The notes: a model not told the origin generated them from the sequence alone. A stretch of DNA of 64,000 bases from Variovorax paradoxus (GCF_022009635.1 NZ_CP091716.1:1-64000), one strand, 5' to 3'. Shown: positions 48,783-58,219, counted from the stretch's first letter. Made by a program: numbers and translations.

Positions 48783-49547
48783 TTACCAGGTGCGCGCCGG
48801 GCTGGCCCGGTAGCTGCCCTGGCGCAGTTGTGCGGCCGCTGCCGCCTGCTGGGCTTCCTTGTCGGCGTCGGCCTGCATCTTGGTTGCCATCGCGTTCTGC
48901 TGCGCGATCAGCAGGCCACGAATCTGCAAGAGCTGGTTGGCCTGCTGGCTGGCGAGCTGGTTGGCGTAGCCGATGGCCTGCATTTGGCCCTGCGCGCCCT
49001 GCGCTGCCGATTGAAGACGCTGCAACGTCGCTGCATCGGCCGTGAGATTCGTTTGCTGCCTATCGAGGCCCTTGAACAAGGCATCGTTGGCCTTCTTCTG
49101 CGACTCGCTCGCGAGCTGGGCCACATTCCGAAGTGCTGCGCGTTCCGCGTCGGAGCACCCTGCCGCCGTAAAGCACGGCGAGTTCTTGTAGTAGTTCACG
49201 TCCTGGAACTTGCCGATGTAGCTGTCCAGGCTGCCGAGTTGGGTCTTGTAGTAATCCAGCGTGTTGACCGCGTTCATCAACCCGTTGATGGTCGATTGCG
49301 CCTGATCCCAGATATACGCGGCCGGGGCCATCGTGTTCTGGAGTTGGTTTTGATACTGCTGGAGCTGGGTGCTGTACTGCTCAATTTGCTTGAGCGTCTG
49401 GGCCACCGATTCGATGGCCGTCATGATGTTCTGCGACAGGTTGGTGCCGTCGATGACGGGGATGCCAGCCTGCACAGGTGTGACCGCCAGCGTGCTCGAA
49501 ACAGCAATGACGAGGGCCAATTTAGCGGCTAAAAACTTCGGCTTCAT
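48783..49547 (-). CDS. trbJ: TrbJ, VirB5-like protein
   Basis: A 254-residue exported protein with signal peptide (MKPKFLAAKLALVIAVSSTL, cleavage near VQAG) and long helical stretches with many Gln (TLKQIEQYSTQLQQYQNQLQ and the C-terminal AQQAAAAAQLRQ). It is the minor pilus/tip component equivalent of VirB5. A KorB box overlaps the region coding for its first residues. Confidence 0.92.
   Translation of the reverse strand: MKPKFLAAKLALVIAVSSTLAVTPVQAGIPVIDGTNLSQNIMTAIESVAQTLKQIEQYSTQLQQYQNQLQNTMAPAAYIWDQAQSTINGLMNAVNTLDYYKTQLGSLDSYIGKFQDVNYYKNSPCFTAAGCSDAERAALRNVAQLASESQKKANDALFKGLDRQQTNLTADAATLQRLQSAAQGAQGQMQAIGYANQLASQQANQLLQIRGLLIAQQNAMATKMQADADKEAQQAAAAAQLRQGSYRASPARTW
49521..49533. promoter_or_regulatory. 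KorB operator within the start of trbJ
   Basis: Perfect KorB box TTTAGCGGCTAAA in the first codons of trbJ. IncP-1 plasmids carry such boxes inside the trb region; they may serve KorB spreading or partition. The palindrome is seen directly. Confidence 0.93.
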
Positions 49548-49567
49548 GGTGCTTTTCTCCTATGGCG

Positions 49568-50989
49568 TTAGTAATCGAAGGAACGGTACGGCTTGGAAAA
49601 CGTCATGTCCTTCGTGACCACGACGTTGAAGCGATACCCCGGCCGAATTTCCAGCGTCGGCGAAATGCTCAGGTTCTTGGCGATGAGTTGCGCCGTAACC
49701 TGGCCGAGCTGCTGGCCGAGGGCTTCGCTTAGGGCACTGCTGGCGCTCGGTGCGCCATAGGTGTTTGTGGCCTGGTTCTGGCGTTGGCTGTAGGTGATGC
49801 CTGCTGTCACGCCGGACATGAGGAAGGCCGAGCCGAACAGGCGCACATAGTGGTTGTTCACCTGGTCGTGGAAGCCCGCGTATCCCGCGCTGTCCGCGCC
49901 TGGCATCGCGCCAATGTCCATCGCCTTGCCATCGGGGAACACGATGCGTTGCCACGCAACCAGCACGCGCGCTTGGCCGTAGGCCACGTCGCTCGAATAC
50001 GAGCCGACGAGGCGCGATCCCTGCGGGATCAACAGGTGCTTGCCGGTCGGTGTGTCGTACACGTCCTGCGCGACCTGGGCCATGATTTGGCCCGGCAGAT
50101 CGGAGTTGATGCCCGAAATGAGCGTGGCCGGCACGACGAAGCCCGCGCGCAGCTCGAACGGTGTGCGCGGCGCTTCCGGCTGCGAATCCAGCTTCCAGCG
50201 GTCGCCCTGCCCACCTTGGCCGAACTGCGCCATGCTGTTGCGCCCGCCGCCGCTGGTCGAGGTTTGCAGGAGCTGCGGCGCACCGCCCGCGCCCATGCCG
50301 CCGGCGGCCGGAGCCGCGCCGCCACCACCGACGCCCATGCCGCGAATCTGCGCCAGGCGTGCTTGATAGGCGGCGGTCGGATCGTTGCTGCGCTGCGCGT
50401 CGATTTGCTGCTGCACCGCTGCGATGCGGTTCAGCATTTCATCGCGCGTCTGCGGCGTGCCGGTGTAGGTGCTCGGGCCACCCGGCGCGGAGCCGTTGCT
50501 ACGCGGGGCATCCACGCGCACGGTGGTCTTGGCCTTCACGGCTTCGCCGAACATCTGCATCTTCGCCATGCGGATGCGCTGGGCCTCGTCGTCGTTCACC
50601 GGCTGGCCCGGGTTGCCGGGGTTGGCCGGCGGGGCCGGCGGCGCGTCCGGGTTGGACGGCCGCGCGATCTCCAGCGGAGCCGACGCCGGGCCGGTCGGCA
50701 TGTCGGGCACCTTGAGCGGGCTTGCCGGCTCGATCAAGCCGCCGGTCTTGTCGCCTGCGATCTCCTTGGCGAACATCGACGTGTTGCCGGCCTTCTCCTT
50801 GGGGCCGTCCGCCGGCGCGTTCTGCTTGGCCGCGCGATCCGCCGCGACCAGGGCCATGACCAGCACGAACGACAGCAGGACGCCGCCGAGGATGTACATG
50901 GGCATGTTGTTGACGCGACGGACGCCCGCCTTCTTGGACACTTCGCCAGGCGAAGCGTCAGGTGCCATCTGATCGGCGTTTTCTGTCAT
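49568..50989 (-). CDS. trbI: TrbI, VirB10-like channel protein
   Basis: A 473-residue bitopic protein. The single membrane helix is NNMPMYILGGVLLSFVLVMA (residues about 27-46). A Pro-rich periplasmic segment (DAPPAPPANPGNPGQP) follows, then the VirB10/TrbI C-terminal domain, with FELRAGFVVPATLISGINSD, TGKHLLIPQGSRLVGSYSSD and the conserved GYRFNVVVTKDM. It bridges inner and outer membrane in the conjugation channel. Confidence 0.95.
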   Translation of the reverse strand: MTENADQMAPDASPGEVSKKAGVRRVNNMPMYILGGVLLSFVLVMALVAADRAAKQNAPADGPKEKAGNTSMFAKEIAGDKTGGLIEPASPLKVPDMPTGPASAPLEIARPSNPDAPPAPPANPGNPGQPVNDDEAQRIRMAKMQMFGEAVKAKTTVRVDAPRSNGSAPGGPSTYTGTPQTRDEMLNRIAAVQQQIDAQRSNDPTAAYQARLAQIRGMGVGGGGAAPAAGGMGAGGAPQLLQTSTSGGGRNSMAQFGQGGQGDRWKLDSQPEAPRTPFELRAGFVVPATLISGINSDLPGQIMAQVAQDVYDTPTGKHLLIPQGSRLVGSYSSDVAYGQARVLVAWQRIVFPDGKAMDIGAMPGADSAGYAGFHDQVNNHYVRLFGSAFLMSGVTAGITYSQRQNQATNTYGAPSASSALSEALGQQLGQVTAQLIAKNLSISPTLEIRPGYRFNVVVTKDMTFSKPYRSFDY

Positions 50990-50993
50990 GGCG

Positions 50994-51482
50994 TCACTCC
51001 TTGCGCACCCAGTACCCGGCCGGCGCGAACGTGCCGTTTTGCGCCAGGTAAGGGCGGGTGATGGATTGATTGCCGACCATCAAGGTCAGGCGGTACAGGT
51101 TCGAGTCGCCAGCCTGGTCGAGCACGTAGCGCAACGGCAGGCCGCCCGACGCGGCCGTGGTGGCCGGTGCGCTCGCCTGCGATGCCGCCGAGGCCGGGGC
51201 CTGCGTGGAAGCGCCGGCCGGGGCGTACTCCAGGAGGGCATAGCCCTTGTCGCGCAGCGACTTGACGAGCGCCTGGCCGAACGGATCGGGCGTCGGCTGT
51301 TGCAGCTCCAGGCGCGTGCGCGCCGGCGCGTACAGCGTGGCGAGCTGCTGCACCGCGTCGGTGGCGAGCTTCTGCTGATCGAGCGCGGCCGACTGGACGA
51401 AGTTGCCGTACTGGCTGGTGGTTGCGCAGCCGCCGAGGCCCAGGGCGAGGGCGAGCAGCGCGAGAGAGACGATCTTGCGCAT
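50994..51482 (-). CDS. trbH: TrbH lipoprotein (VirB7-like position)
   Basis: With the ATG at 51482 it has 162 residues: lipoprotein signal MRKIVSLALLALALGLGGC (lipobox LGGC), then DQQKLATDAVQQLATLYAPA and an Ala/Ser-rich linker. An upstream GTG at 51488 overlapping the trbG stop is a possible alternative. TrbH is an outer-membrane lipoprotein required for RP4 mating-pair formation. It is 4 bases from the trbI start. Confidence 0.9.
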   Translation of the reverse strand: MRKIVSLALLALALGLGGCATTSQYGNFVQSAALDQQKLATDAVQQLATLYAPARTRLELQQPTPDPFGQALVKSLRDKGYALLEYAPAGASTQAPASAASQASAPATTAASGGLPLRYVLDQAGDSNLYRLTLMVGNQSITRPYLAQNGTFAPAGYWVRKE

Positions 51483-51484
51483 GG

Positions 51485-52384
51485 TCACTTCCTCCGGCTG
51501 ATGGTCACGCGGTCTTGGCTACTGCCAACACCGGCAATCAGGATCGCGTGGTCAAACACCGTGTCCACGATGTAGCGATTGCCCTGCACGCGGTAATTGA
51601 CCAGCACCGTTTCGTCGTCGGTGAACAAGCCGCCCTCTTTGCGCACGACCAGGAGCGTCGGCGCTTCGGTCTGCTGCATCGTGCCGGGCATTTCGATGAT
51701 GGTCTTGCGGCCATCGTTGTAGACGCGCACAGGCTTCCAGCTCGCCGACCCGGACAGCTCATAGTCGAACGAGAGATCGCCCAGGTACTCGCCCGTCGCC
51801 GGCAGGGTGTTGTCGGTGCGTTCCTGCTTCTCGCGGCGCTGGATCGCGTCCCACTTGGCTTGCGCTTCCTCGGGGTACGTGAACGAGACTTGCGGCATGT
51901 ACTCGGTGCGATGCGAGCGCAGGCGGAAGTGGTAGCTGCGGCGGTTCGTGGTCACAACCAGGCTGGTTTCGAGGCCCACGTCCATCGGCTTGATGATGAG
52001 GTGCTGAACCTCGGTCGCGCCGCTGCCGGTGATGGCCGGTTCCACCGTCCACCTGGCCGTGTCGCCCAGGTTGATCGAGTTCACTTGTTCGCCGGGCTGC
52101 AAGGCCACGTCGCACACCTGGAGCACCGCGCAAACGATGCTCGGCTGCTGCGCGCCGTACACGAACTTGATGGCACCGCCCGAGCCGGCCACCGGCTTGA
52201 TGCCGGTCGCCGACCCCGCTTCCCACCGTTTGGCGATGGCGAGCGCCGCGCGCTCTTGAGCGGTCAGCGTCGGGTTGGTCTTGTTGAAATACTTGTCGGC
52301 AATGTCGTCGCCAGGGGCGGCCAGAGCCAGGGAGGGCACCGCCACAGCAGCGCCCACGATCAAAGCGGAGAGGGTTTTCTTCAT
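51485..52384 (-). CDS. trbG: TrbG, VirB9-like outer-membrane complex protein
   Basis: The ATG at 52384 gives 299 residues with a signal peptide MKKTLSALIVGAAVAVPSLA and the VirB9/CagX domain: IKFVYGAQQPSIVCAVLQVC, LIIKPMDVGLETSLVVTTNR, YHFRLRSH and the C-terminal GNRYIVDTVFDHAILIAG. It forms the outer-membrane core with TrbH and TrbI. Confidence 0.95.
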   Translation of the reverse strand: MKKTLSALIVGAAVAVPSLALAAPGDDIADKYFNKTNPTLTAQERAALAIAKRWEAGSATGIKPVAGSGGAIKFVYGAQQPSIVCAVLQVCDVALQPGEQVNSINLGDTARWTVEPAITGSGATEVQHLIIKPMDVGLETSLVVTTNRRSYHFRLRSHRTEYMPQVSFTYPEEAQAKWDAIQRREKQERTDNTLPATGEYLGDLSFDYELSGSASWKPVRVYNDGRKTIIEMPGTMQQTEAPTLLVVRKEGGLFTDDETVLVNYRVQGNRYIVDTVFDHAILIAGVGSSQDRVTISRRK

Positions 52385-52401
52385 GGTGGATGACCTCGAA
52401 T

Positions 52402-53184
52402 TCATTGGATGCGGGACCAGGAGTAATCACGCACGTAGATGCTCAACGGGTTGTTCCGCAGTTGCTCATCGGTGGTGTTGGGCGTGACCTCGGCGATGTA
52501 GGTAGTCACGAGCGCGCGCCAGGTGACGGGCTGACCTTTCAGCGTGCCTTGGCGGTCGCGCGTGGTTTCCACCCACTCGACTTGCCAGGTGTCGGGCGTT
52601 TGCGGGATGACGGTCTTGATCTCGACGCTGACCATTTCCTTCTCGGCGCGCTTGAACGGGCTGGAATCGGGCGTGCCGTTCAACCACTCGTTCATCTTTG
52701 GCGTCGCCGGATCGTTGGGGGCGAGCATCGAGTACGCCTTGAACACGCACTTGCGCTGCAAGGCCACGTCAGGCGACACCATGCGCGCGCAGCTCATCCA
52801 GTCCGCAACGGCGGCGTGGATGACACGCGGATCGGCCTTCCCTGCGGCCTGCACCGGGCCGGCGGCCACCGTCTGGCCCAGCTTGTCCACCTCGACCACG
52901 TAGGGGATGAACTTCGACTGGCTGCCGATGTGGATCACGCCACCCACGCCGGCCAGCGCGATCAACAGCGACAGGATGCCTATCACCTGCCAGGTTTGGC
53001 GCTGCGAGACGACGCCGCCCACGTGATCGTTCCAGGTGCGGCGCGCGGCCAGGTAGGGGTTCTCGGCCTCGCCCGCACGGCGGCCGCCGGCGAGCGGTTC
53101 CTTCGAGCGGCGCGGATCGCGCGGCTCGGCGGAGTTGGCGGGCTTCTTGAAGATCAAGCCCTTGAGGGTGTCGGCGATGCTCAT
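52402..53184 (-). CDS. trbF: TrbF, VirB8-like assembly protein
   Basis: The ATG at 53184 gives 260 residues: cytoplasmic N-terminus, one membrane helix (TWQVIGILSLLIALAGVGGV) near residue 75, then the VirB8-type periplasmic NTF2 fold with SKFIPYVVEVDKLGQTVAAG, NEWLNGTPDSSPFKRAEKEM and LVTTYIAEVTPNTTDEQLRN. It nucleates assembly of the channel. It overlaps the trbE stop by 4 bases. Confidence 0.95.
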   Translation of the reverse strand: MSIADTLKGLIFKKPANSAEPRDPRRSKEPLAGGRRAGEAENPYLAARRTWNDHVGGVVSQRQTWQVIGILSLLIALAGVGGVIHIGSQSKFIPYVVEVDKLGQTVAAGPVQAAGKADPRVIHAAVADWMSCARMVSPDVALQRKCVFKAYSMLAPNDPATPKMNEWLNGTPDSSPFKRAEKEMVSVEIKTVIPQTPDTWQVEWVETTRDRQGTLKGQPVTWRALVTTYIAEVTPNTTDEQLRNNPLSIYVRDYSWSRIQ

Positions 53185-55739
53185 GCGGCCTCCAGGTAGT
53201 CGTTGAGATTCAGCCCACGGCCGGCCAGCCACTCATGCACCCATTCGTGGCCGAACTTGGCTTCGAGGCTCTTGATGGTGGCGACCGATTCCTTGTCGGA
53301 CGCACCGACGAAGGCCAGGGCCATCGGCCCCAGGGCAAGGTCATAGAGACGGCGGCCGTTCTCCGAGACGTAGTAGTACTGACGCTTCGGAATGGCAGTC
53401 GCCAGGATTTCGATCTGACGCGCGTTGAGGCCCATACGGCGATAGAGCGCCGATGTGTCCTCATCCCTGGCGTAGACGTTAGGCAGGAAAATCTTGGTCG
53501 CGGTCGATTCCACGATCACGTCCAAGATGCCCGAGTTGGCCGCGTCGGAGAGGCTTTGCGTCGCCATCAGCACAAGGCAGTTGGCCTTGCGCAGCACCTT
53601 GAGCCATTCCCTGATCTTGGCGCGGAACGCGGGGTGGCCCAGCATCAACCAGGCTTCGTCCAGGATGATGACGGAGGGCTGGCCTTTCAGTGCGCGCTCG
53701 ATGCGGCGGAACAGGTAGAGCAGCACCGGCAGCGCGAACTTCTCGCCCAGGTTCATCAGCTCTTCGATCTCGAACACCGTGAAGTCGGACAGCGACAGGC
53801 CGTCCTCTTCGGCGTCGAGCAGGTGGCCCATCGAGCCGTCCACCGTGTACTGCTTGATGGCCTCGCGGATCGCCTCGTCCTGAATCGTCACCGAGAACTC
53901 GGAGAGCGTGCGCGCGCCGCTGGCGTGCATGCTCATGATCGCGTTGCCGATCTCGTTGCGCTGCGCCGGCGTGGTGTTGACGCCGTTCAACGCCAGGATG
54001 GTGTCGATCCACTCCATCGCCCAGGCCCTATCCCCCTTCGTTTCGAGGAACTGGAGCGGGCAGAACGCCAGGCGGTCATCGTCGGCGGCCACCGTGAAAT
54101 GCAGGCCGCTCTTGCCCTTCGTGGCCGCGCGGATGCCGGCCGCGAGTGGGTACATCGACATGCCCTTGTCGAAGGCGTAGATCGACATGCCGGCGTAGCG
54201 ACGGAGCTGCGCGGCGATGATGCCCAGGTGCGTCGATTTGCCTGCGCCGGTCGGGCCGAACATGAAGGTGTGGCCCAGGTCGCGCACGTGCAGGTTCAGG
54301 CGGAACGGCGTAGCGCCCACCGTCACGCAGTGCATGAGCGCCGGCGACAGCGGCGGGTACATCGGGCACGGAGCCGTGGCGCTGCCCGTCCAGATCGAGC
54401 TTGTCGGCAGCAGGTCGGCCAGGTTCATCGTGTTGATGAGCGGCCGGCGCACGTTCTCGACGCCGTGGCCGGGCAAGCTGCCCAGGTACGCATCGAGCGT
54501 GTTGATCGTCTCGATACGGGCCGCGAAGGCCAGGCGGTTGACGGCCTTCTCGACCAGGAGCGCGGAGGCCGCCAGGCGCTCCCGATCCTCGTCCATCAGC
54601 ACGACTACGCTGGTGTAGTAGCCGGCCGCCACCAAGCCGCTGTTGACCTCGGCGATGGCCGCCTCGGCGTCGCCGACCATCGCGGCCGCGTCCTGGTTGA
54701 TCGAGCCGGTATTCGTGTTGAACACCTGATCGAAGAAGCCGCGAATCTTCTGCTTCCACTTCTTGCGGAACTTGTCCAGGTGCTTCAAGGACTCGTGCTG
54801 ATCCATGAAGATGAAGCGGCTCGACCAGCGGTATTCGCTGGGCAGCTCGGCCAGGGCCGAGAGCACCCCAGGCGTTGACTCCAAGGGGAAGCCTTCGATG
54901 GCGACCACCTGGATGAACTTGCGCCCGATCTTGGGCACGACGCCGCCCCACAGCTCTTGCCCGCCGATTACCGCATCGAGGTACATCGGATTGCTGGGCA
55001 GCATGACCGGGTGATGGAGGCCCGTCACGCAGAACTGCAACCAGCTCAGGAAGTCATCGTGCGTGACTTCCCTGCCCTCTTCCGACACGACTTTTTGGCC
55101 GCGCAGGCGCGTCATCTTGACCGCCGAGGACAGGCGCGATTCCAGGCTGGTGATCTCGCGCTTGAACTGCGCAATCAGGCCCGTAGTGCGCGCCGTATGG
55201 TCGGGAGCCACCGCATCGTCATCGAACATGAGTTCGACAAACTTGCGCTGGGCCAGCACTGGCGGGAACCACGTGACGGTCAGGACAAAGTAGCCCTCGA
55301 ACATCGCGCCCAGGCCCTCGAACAAGCGCCGGCGTTCCTCGTCAATGGCGAAGGAAACGGAGTCGGGGAACGATGACACGCCCCGCTCCGAGTAGTTCGG
55401 CGCAGGCCGACGCACAGCATCGACATGCACCATCCAGCCGTTCCCCAGGCCCGCCAGGGCCTGGTTGATGCGGAACGACACCATTTCCCGCTGTTCCTCG
55501 GTGCTGCTGGCGTTGTCATCACCCTTGTACAGCCAGGCGGCCATAAAGGAGCCGTTCTTGCCCACGATCACGCCGTCATCGACCACGGCGGCGTAATTGA
55601 GCAGATCGGCCAGGCCGGCATCCTTGGCGCGATGCTTCTTGAGCTTCAGCTCGGCATCGACAGCCCGGATGCGGGCAAAGAGGATGAGCAACAGAACCGC
55701 ACCGAGCACAGCAATGGCAATTGCGATTGCTTCGATCAT
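53181..55739 (-). CDS. trbE: TrbE, VirB4-like ATPase
   Basis: The 852-residue protein has an N-terminal membrane helix (IAIAIAVLGAVLLLILFARI), the VirB4/CagE N-domain, Walker A HTFMFGPTGAGKSTHLGIIA at about residue 455 and Walker B QPSVIILDEAWLMLGHPAFR, followed by VLMATQSLSDAANSGILDVI. It energises pilus assembly and substrate transfer. Length and motifs are normal. Confidence 0.96.
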   Translation of the reverse strand: MIEAIAIAIAVLGAVLLLILFARIRAVDAELKLKKHRAKDAGLADLLNYAAVVDDGVIVGKNGSFMAAWLYKGDDNASSTEEQREMVSFRINQALAGLGNGWMVHVDAVRRPAPNYSERGVSSFPDSVSFAIDEERRRLFEGLGAMFEGYFVLTVTWFPPVLAQRKFVELMFDDDAVAPDHTARTTGLIAQFKREITSLESRLSSAVKMTRLRGQKVVSEEGREVTHDDFLSWLQFCVTGLHHPVMLPSNPMYLDAVIGGQELWGGVVPKIGRKFIQVVAIEGFPLESTPGVLSALAELPSEYRWSSRFIFMDQHESLKHLDKFRKKWKQKIRGFFDQVFNTNTGSINQDAAAMVGDAEAAIAEVNSGLVAAGYYTSVVVLMDEDRERLAASALLVEKAVNRLAFAARIETINTLDAYLGSLPGHGVENVRRPLINTMNLADLLPTSSIWTGSATAPCPMYPPLSPALMHCVTVGATPFRLNLHVRDLGHTFMFGPTGAGKSTHLGIIAAQLRRYAGMSIYAFDKGMSMYPLAAGIRAATKGKSGLHFTVAADDDRLAFCPLQFLETKGDRAWAMEWIDTILALNGVNTTPAQRNEIGNAIMSMHASGARTLSEFSVTIQDEAIREAIKQYTVDGSMGHLLDAEEDGLSLSDFTVFEIEELMNLGEKFALPVLLYLFRRIERALKGQPSVIILDEAWLMLGHPAFRAKIREWLKVLRKANCLVLMATQSLSDAANSGILDVIVESTATKIFLPNVYARDEDTSALYRRMGLNARQIEILATAIPKRQYYYVSENGRRLYDLALGPMALAFVGASDKESVATIKSLEAKFGHEWVHEWLAGRGLNLNDYLEAA

Positions 55740-56047
55740 TTGTATTGCTTCCCTTGACTCGGCGTGTTGTCACGGAAGGGCGTGCTGCGAGCCGGGTAGT
55801 ACGGCTTGTACCGGCGGTGCCGCAGGTACACGTGTCGCAGCTTCGGATCGGCCTTCGCCATGAGGCGCAGCGCGAAGAGCGCGCCGAACCACAAGGCGAT
55901 GCCGAACACCGTTGCCCTCACTTCTTGGGCGCTGAAAATCAGCGCGCCGGCCAGCAGGCCCGAGAACATCACCAGCTCACGATCCCCGCCCATGAACAGG
56001 TTTTCTCGGTTGCCGGCCCTACGGATGGGGATCGCGCGCAGAGCCAT
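55736..56047 (-). CDS. trbD: TrbD, VirB3-like membrane protein
   Basis: A 103-residue protein: IPIRRAGNRENLFMGGDREL then two hydrophobic helices (LVMFSGLLAGALIFSAQEVR, VFGIALWFGALFALRLMAKA) and HRRYKPYYPARSTPF. It matches VirB3/TrbD. Its stop overlaps the trbE start (ATGA), and it lies 3 bases after trbC. Confidence 0.94.
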   Translation of the reverse strand: MALRAIPIRRAGNRENLFMGGDRELVMFSGLLAGALIFSAQEVRATVFGIALWFGALFALRLMAKADPKLRHVYLRHRRYKPYYPARSTPFRDNTPSQGKQYK

Positions 56048-56050
56048 GAC

Positions 56051-56515
56051 TTACCCCGCGATGTGGCCGCGCTCGGCCCAGCGCATGACGGCTTCGCCGG
56101 GGAAGCCGGCCACGTCCAGCGCGGCGACCTTGACCTGGTGCAGCGCGCCATCGGTCAGGGCGGCGATTTCCGCGCCACGGCCGAAGAACGTGCTCATCAT
56201 GTTCTGCGCGCCGACCAGCAGGGCCATGACCAGGACGATGAAGATCAACGTGCGGAAGAAGCCGTTGAGTTCGCCGCCGAAGATCAGGATGCCGCCGGCG
56301 ACCACGATGCCGATGATCGACAGCGCGAAGGCCACCGGGCCGGTGACGGAGTTGCGGAGGTTGGTCAGCCAGCTCTCATACGGCAGAGAGCCGCCGGTGC
56401 CCTCGGAGGCGAATGCGTGCTGGGGGGCCAGCAGGAAGAACGCCAGGAGGGCGAAGAGGCCCATGTAGAACAGGGCGTTGCGGTTGAGGCGGAATGCCGG
56501 GAAGGTTGCTTGCAT
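56051..56515 (-). CDS. trbC: TrbC prepilin
   Basis: A 154-residue VirB2-type prepilin: a long signal segment ([20 protein letters not shown], cleavage near AFASE), then two hydrophobic helices in the mature part ([20 protein letters not shown] and [20 protein letters not shown]). In RP4 TrbC is trimmed and cyclised by TraF; traF is not in this window. The pilus subunit gene precedes trbD. Confidence 0.94.
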   Translation of the reverse strand: MQATFPAFRLNRNALFYMGLFALLAFFLLAPQHAFASEGTGGSLPYESWLTNLRNSVTGPVAFALSIIGIVVAGGILIFGGELNGFFRTLIFIVLVMALLVGAQNMMSTFFGRGAEIAALTDGALHQVKVAALDVAGFPGEAVMRWAERGHIAG

Positions 56516-56531
56516 TGGTCGTAACTCCTAG

Positions 56532-57494
56532 TCAGAGGGTTTTGGTGATGTACTGGCCGTTGGCGAACCCGGAAACCTCCAAGATTTCCTGGATGCGCCG
56601 CGAGCCTTCGACGCGGGCGATATGAACAACCACGTGAACCGCCTCGCCGATAAGCGGTTCAATGGGTTTCGGGGAATCGGGGTGCATGCTGATGAGCATG
56701 GCGAGCCGATCCAATCCAGCTTTGGCGTTGTTTGCGTGCAGGGTTGCAGCACCTCCTTCGTGCCCGGTGTTCCAGGCCATCAACAGATCAAGGGCTTCGG
56801 GGCCGCGCACCTCGCCGACCAGGATTCGGTCGGGGCGCATGCGGAGGGTGGTTTTCAGCAGCGCCGTCATGTTCACGTCGATGCTGGTGTGGTACTGGAC
56901 GTAGTTCTCGGCGGCGCACTGGATTTCGCCGGTGTCCTCGATGATGAAAACCCGCTCGGTCGGGTCTTGAATCACCATCTCGTTGATGATCGCGTTCACC
57001 AGCGTGGTCTTGCCCGAGCCGGTGCCGCCGATCACAAGGATGTTCCGGTGCGCGCGCACCACTGCAATCAATGCCTCGCGCTGCGGCGCGGTCATGATTC
57101 CGCGTTCGACGTACTGATCGAGCGTGAAGATGGCGACGGCCTTCTTCCGAATGGCGAAGGTGGGTGCGGGCACAACCGGCGGGAGCTGGCCGGCGAAGCG
57201 ACTGCCATCAAGGGGCAGCTCGCCTTCCAGGATCGGCTTGGAGCGCGTGACTTCCTTGCCGTGGTAGCCCGCGATGGTTTCGATGATGGCTTGCGCCTGC
57301 GCGACGCGCAGCGTGCCGATGCACTTCATCGGCTCGCCCAGGCGTTCGAGCCAGAGCTTGCCGTCCGCGTTGAGCATGATTTCAACGGTCTTGGGATCGT
57401 TGAGGGCGGCCAGCAGCTCCGGCCCCATGTCGCGTTCGAGCTTCTTCTTCGCCCGTTCCTTGATGCTGTTGTGTTCTGGTTTCTGGTCGGTCAT
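56532..57494 (-). CDS. trbB: TrbB, VirB11-like traffic ATPase
   Basis: A 320-residue hexameric ATPase: N-domain with KLWLERLGEPMKCIGTLRVA, Walker A NILVIGGTGSGKTTLVNAII near residue 160, Asp box RVFIIEDTGEIQCAAENYVQ, Walker B/His box LRMRPDRILVGEVRGPEALD and WNTGHEGGAATLHANNAKAG. It is the first gene of the trb operon and is transcribed from the TrbA-controlled promoter upstream. Confidence 0.96.
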   Translation of the reverse strand: MTDQKPEHNSIKERAKKKLERDMGPELLAALNDPKTVEIMLNADGKLWLERLGEPMKCIGTLRVAQAQAIIETIAGYHGKEVTRSKPILEGELPLDGSRFAGQLPPVVPAPTFAIRKKAVAIFTLDQYVERGIMTAPQREALIAVVRAHRNILVIGGTGSGKTTLVNAIINEMVIQDPTERVFIIEDTGEIQCAAENYVQYHTSIDVNMTALLKTTLRMRPDRILVGEVRGPEALDLLMAWNTGHEGGAATLHANNAKAGLDRLAMLISMHPDSPKPIEPLIGEAVHVVVHIARVEGSRRIQEILEVSGFANGQYITKTL

Positions 57495-57527
57495 TCCGTA
57501 TGCCCTGTATGCCGTTGCGTTTCGCGC

Positions 57528-57557
57528 ATTCTACACAGGTTCATACGATATACCGAA
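57528..57557 (-). promoter_or_regulatory. Probable trbB promoter with TrbA-like site
   Basis: On the reverse strand a TAGAAT -10 (57,528-57,533) lies 18 bases downstream of a weak TTCGGT -35 (57,552-57,557). GGTATATCG just upstream resembles the CGATATATCG TrbA operator of RK2. Position 34 bases before the trbB ATG fits the trb operon promoter. The -35 match is poor. Confidence 0.5.
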
Positions 57558-57703
57558 CTAATTTCGACCGCAACACCGAAGCGCACAAGGGTGACTTCGG
57601 CCGCGACGTTGCATCGCGGATTGCAGGGGCGAAAGAGGCGACAACGCGGCGCATGCTCCGTGCGCCCTCGCGCCGAACCCGTGGCGTTTGCGTTATGGGT
57701 TGT

Positions 57704-57724
57704 CCGGGGGTTGAGCCACCCCGG
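57704..57724. terminator. GC-rich hairpin between trbA and trbB
   Basis: Arms CCGGGG and CCCCGG around a 9-base loop lie downstream of trbA on its strand. There is no T run, so it may attenuate or protect the transcript without acting as a strong terminator. The rest of the 309-base gap 57,495-57,803 holds the trbB promoter and a KorB box and no gene. Confidence 0.45.
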
Positions 57725-57729
57725 CGGGC

Positions 57730-57742
57730 TTTAGCGGCTAAA
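57730..57742. promoter_or_regulatory. KorB operator between trbA and trbB
   Basis: Perfect KorB box TTTAGCGGCTAAA, 236 bases upstream of the trbB start. KorB bound here is expected to repress the trbB promoter cooperatively with TrbA, as in RK2. Confidence 0.94.
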
Positions 57743-57803
57743 ACTTGGCTGGCTCTTGTGGCTCAGTTCCGCGCCGCTTCCCTTCCCTTCTCACATCCTG
57801 GCG

Positions 57804-58166
57804 TCAACTCCCTCTAAGTTTCTTCCTTGTCGCTTCGCCCCACTTCTTGACGATGAACGCCTGGTGTTCTGGCAGCACGGCCGCCACGCGCTCGAAGCCT
57901 GGCGGCAGGCTTCGGGGTGCCTTGCCGCCGGCCAGGGTGTCAAGGGCTTCTTTGTCCAGGTCGGTCGATTCAAGCAGGAGCGGCAGGGGAGTTTCAAGGG
58001 CCTGCGCAATGTCCTCCATCACCTTTAGGGAGGGGTTGGCTTTGCCAGTAGTGAGATCGGACAGGAAGGAGATCGAAACCCCCGACCTGTTCGATAGCTC
58101 CTTTTTCGTCATGTGCCGCTCATCGAGCAGCCGGAGCACGTTCGTGAAGAAGATGTAGTTGTACAA
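57804..58166 (-). CDS. trbA: TrbA transcriptional repressor of transfer genes
   Basis: A 120-residue protein. The N-terminal helix-turn-helix KKELSNRSGVSISFLSDLTT, then GKANPSLKVMEDIAQALETP, is of the XRE/Cro type; the C-terminal RVAAVLPEHQAFIVKKWGEA resembles the dimerisation tail shared by KorA and TrbA. TrbA represses trb and tra promoters. It is divergent from ssb-trfA, sharing a 113-base control region. Confidence 0.94.
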   Translation of the reverse strand: MYNYIFFTNVLRLLDERHMTKKELSNRSGVSISFLSDLTTGKANPSLKVMEDIAQALETPLPLLLESTDLDKEALDTLAGGKAPRSLPPGFERVAAVLPEHQAFIVKKWGEATRKKLRGS

Positions 58167-58202
58167 GGCCCGTATGCCTTCTCGGTGCGGGCGGCAGAAA
58201 AT

Positions 58203-58215
58203 TTTAGCCGCTAAA
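58203..58215. promoter_or_regulatory. KorB operator in the trbA/trfA control region
   Basis: Perfect KorB box TTTAGCCGCTAAA located just upstream of the trfA -35 and within the trbA promoter region. It couples replication and transfer gene control to KorB. Confidence 0.95.
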
Positions 58216-58219
58216 GTTC

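Noticed and set aside
53235..54878. 547-codon forward frame opposite trbE
   Set aside because: Antisense shadow of a conserved VirB4-type ATPase; no motif and no start signal.
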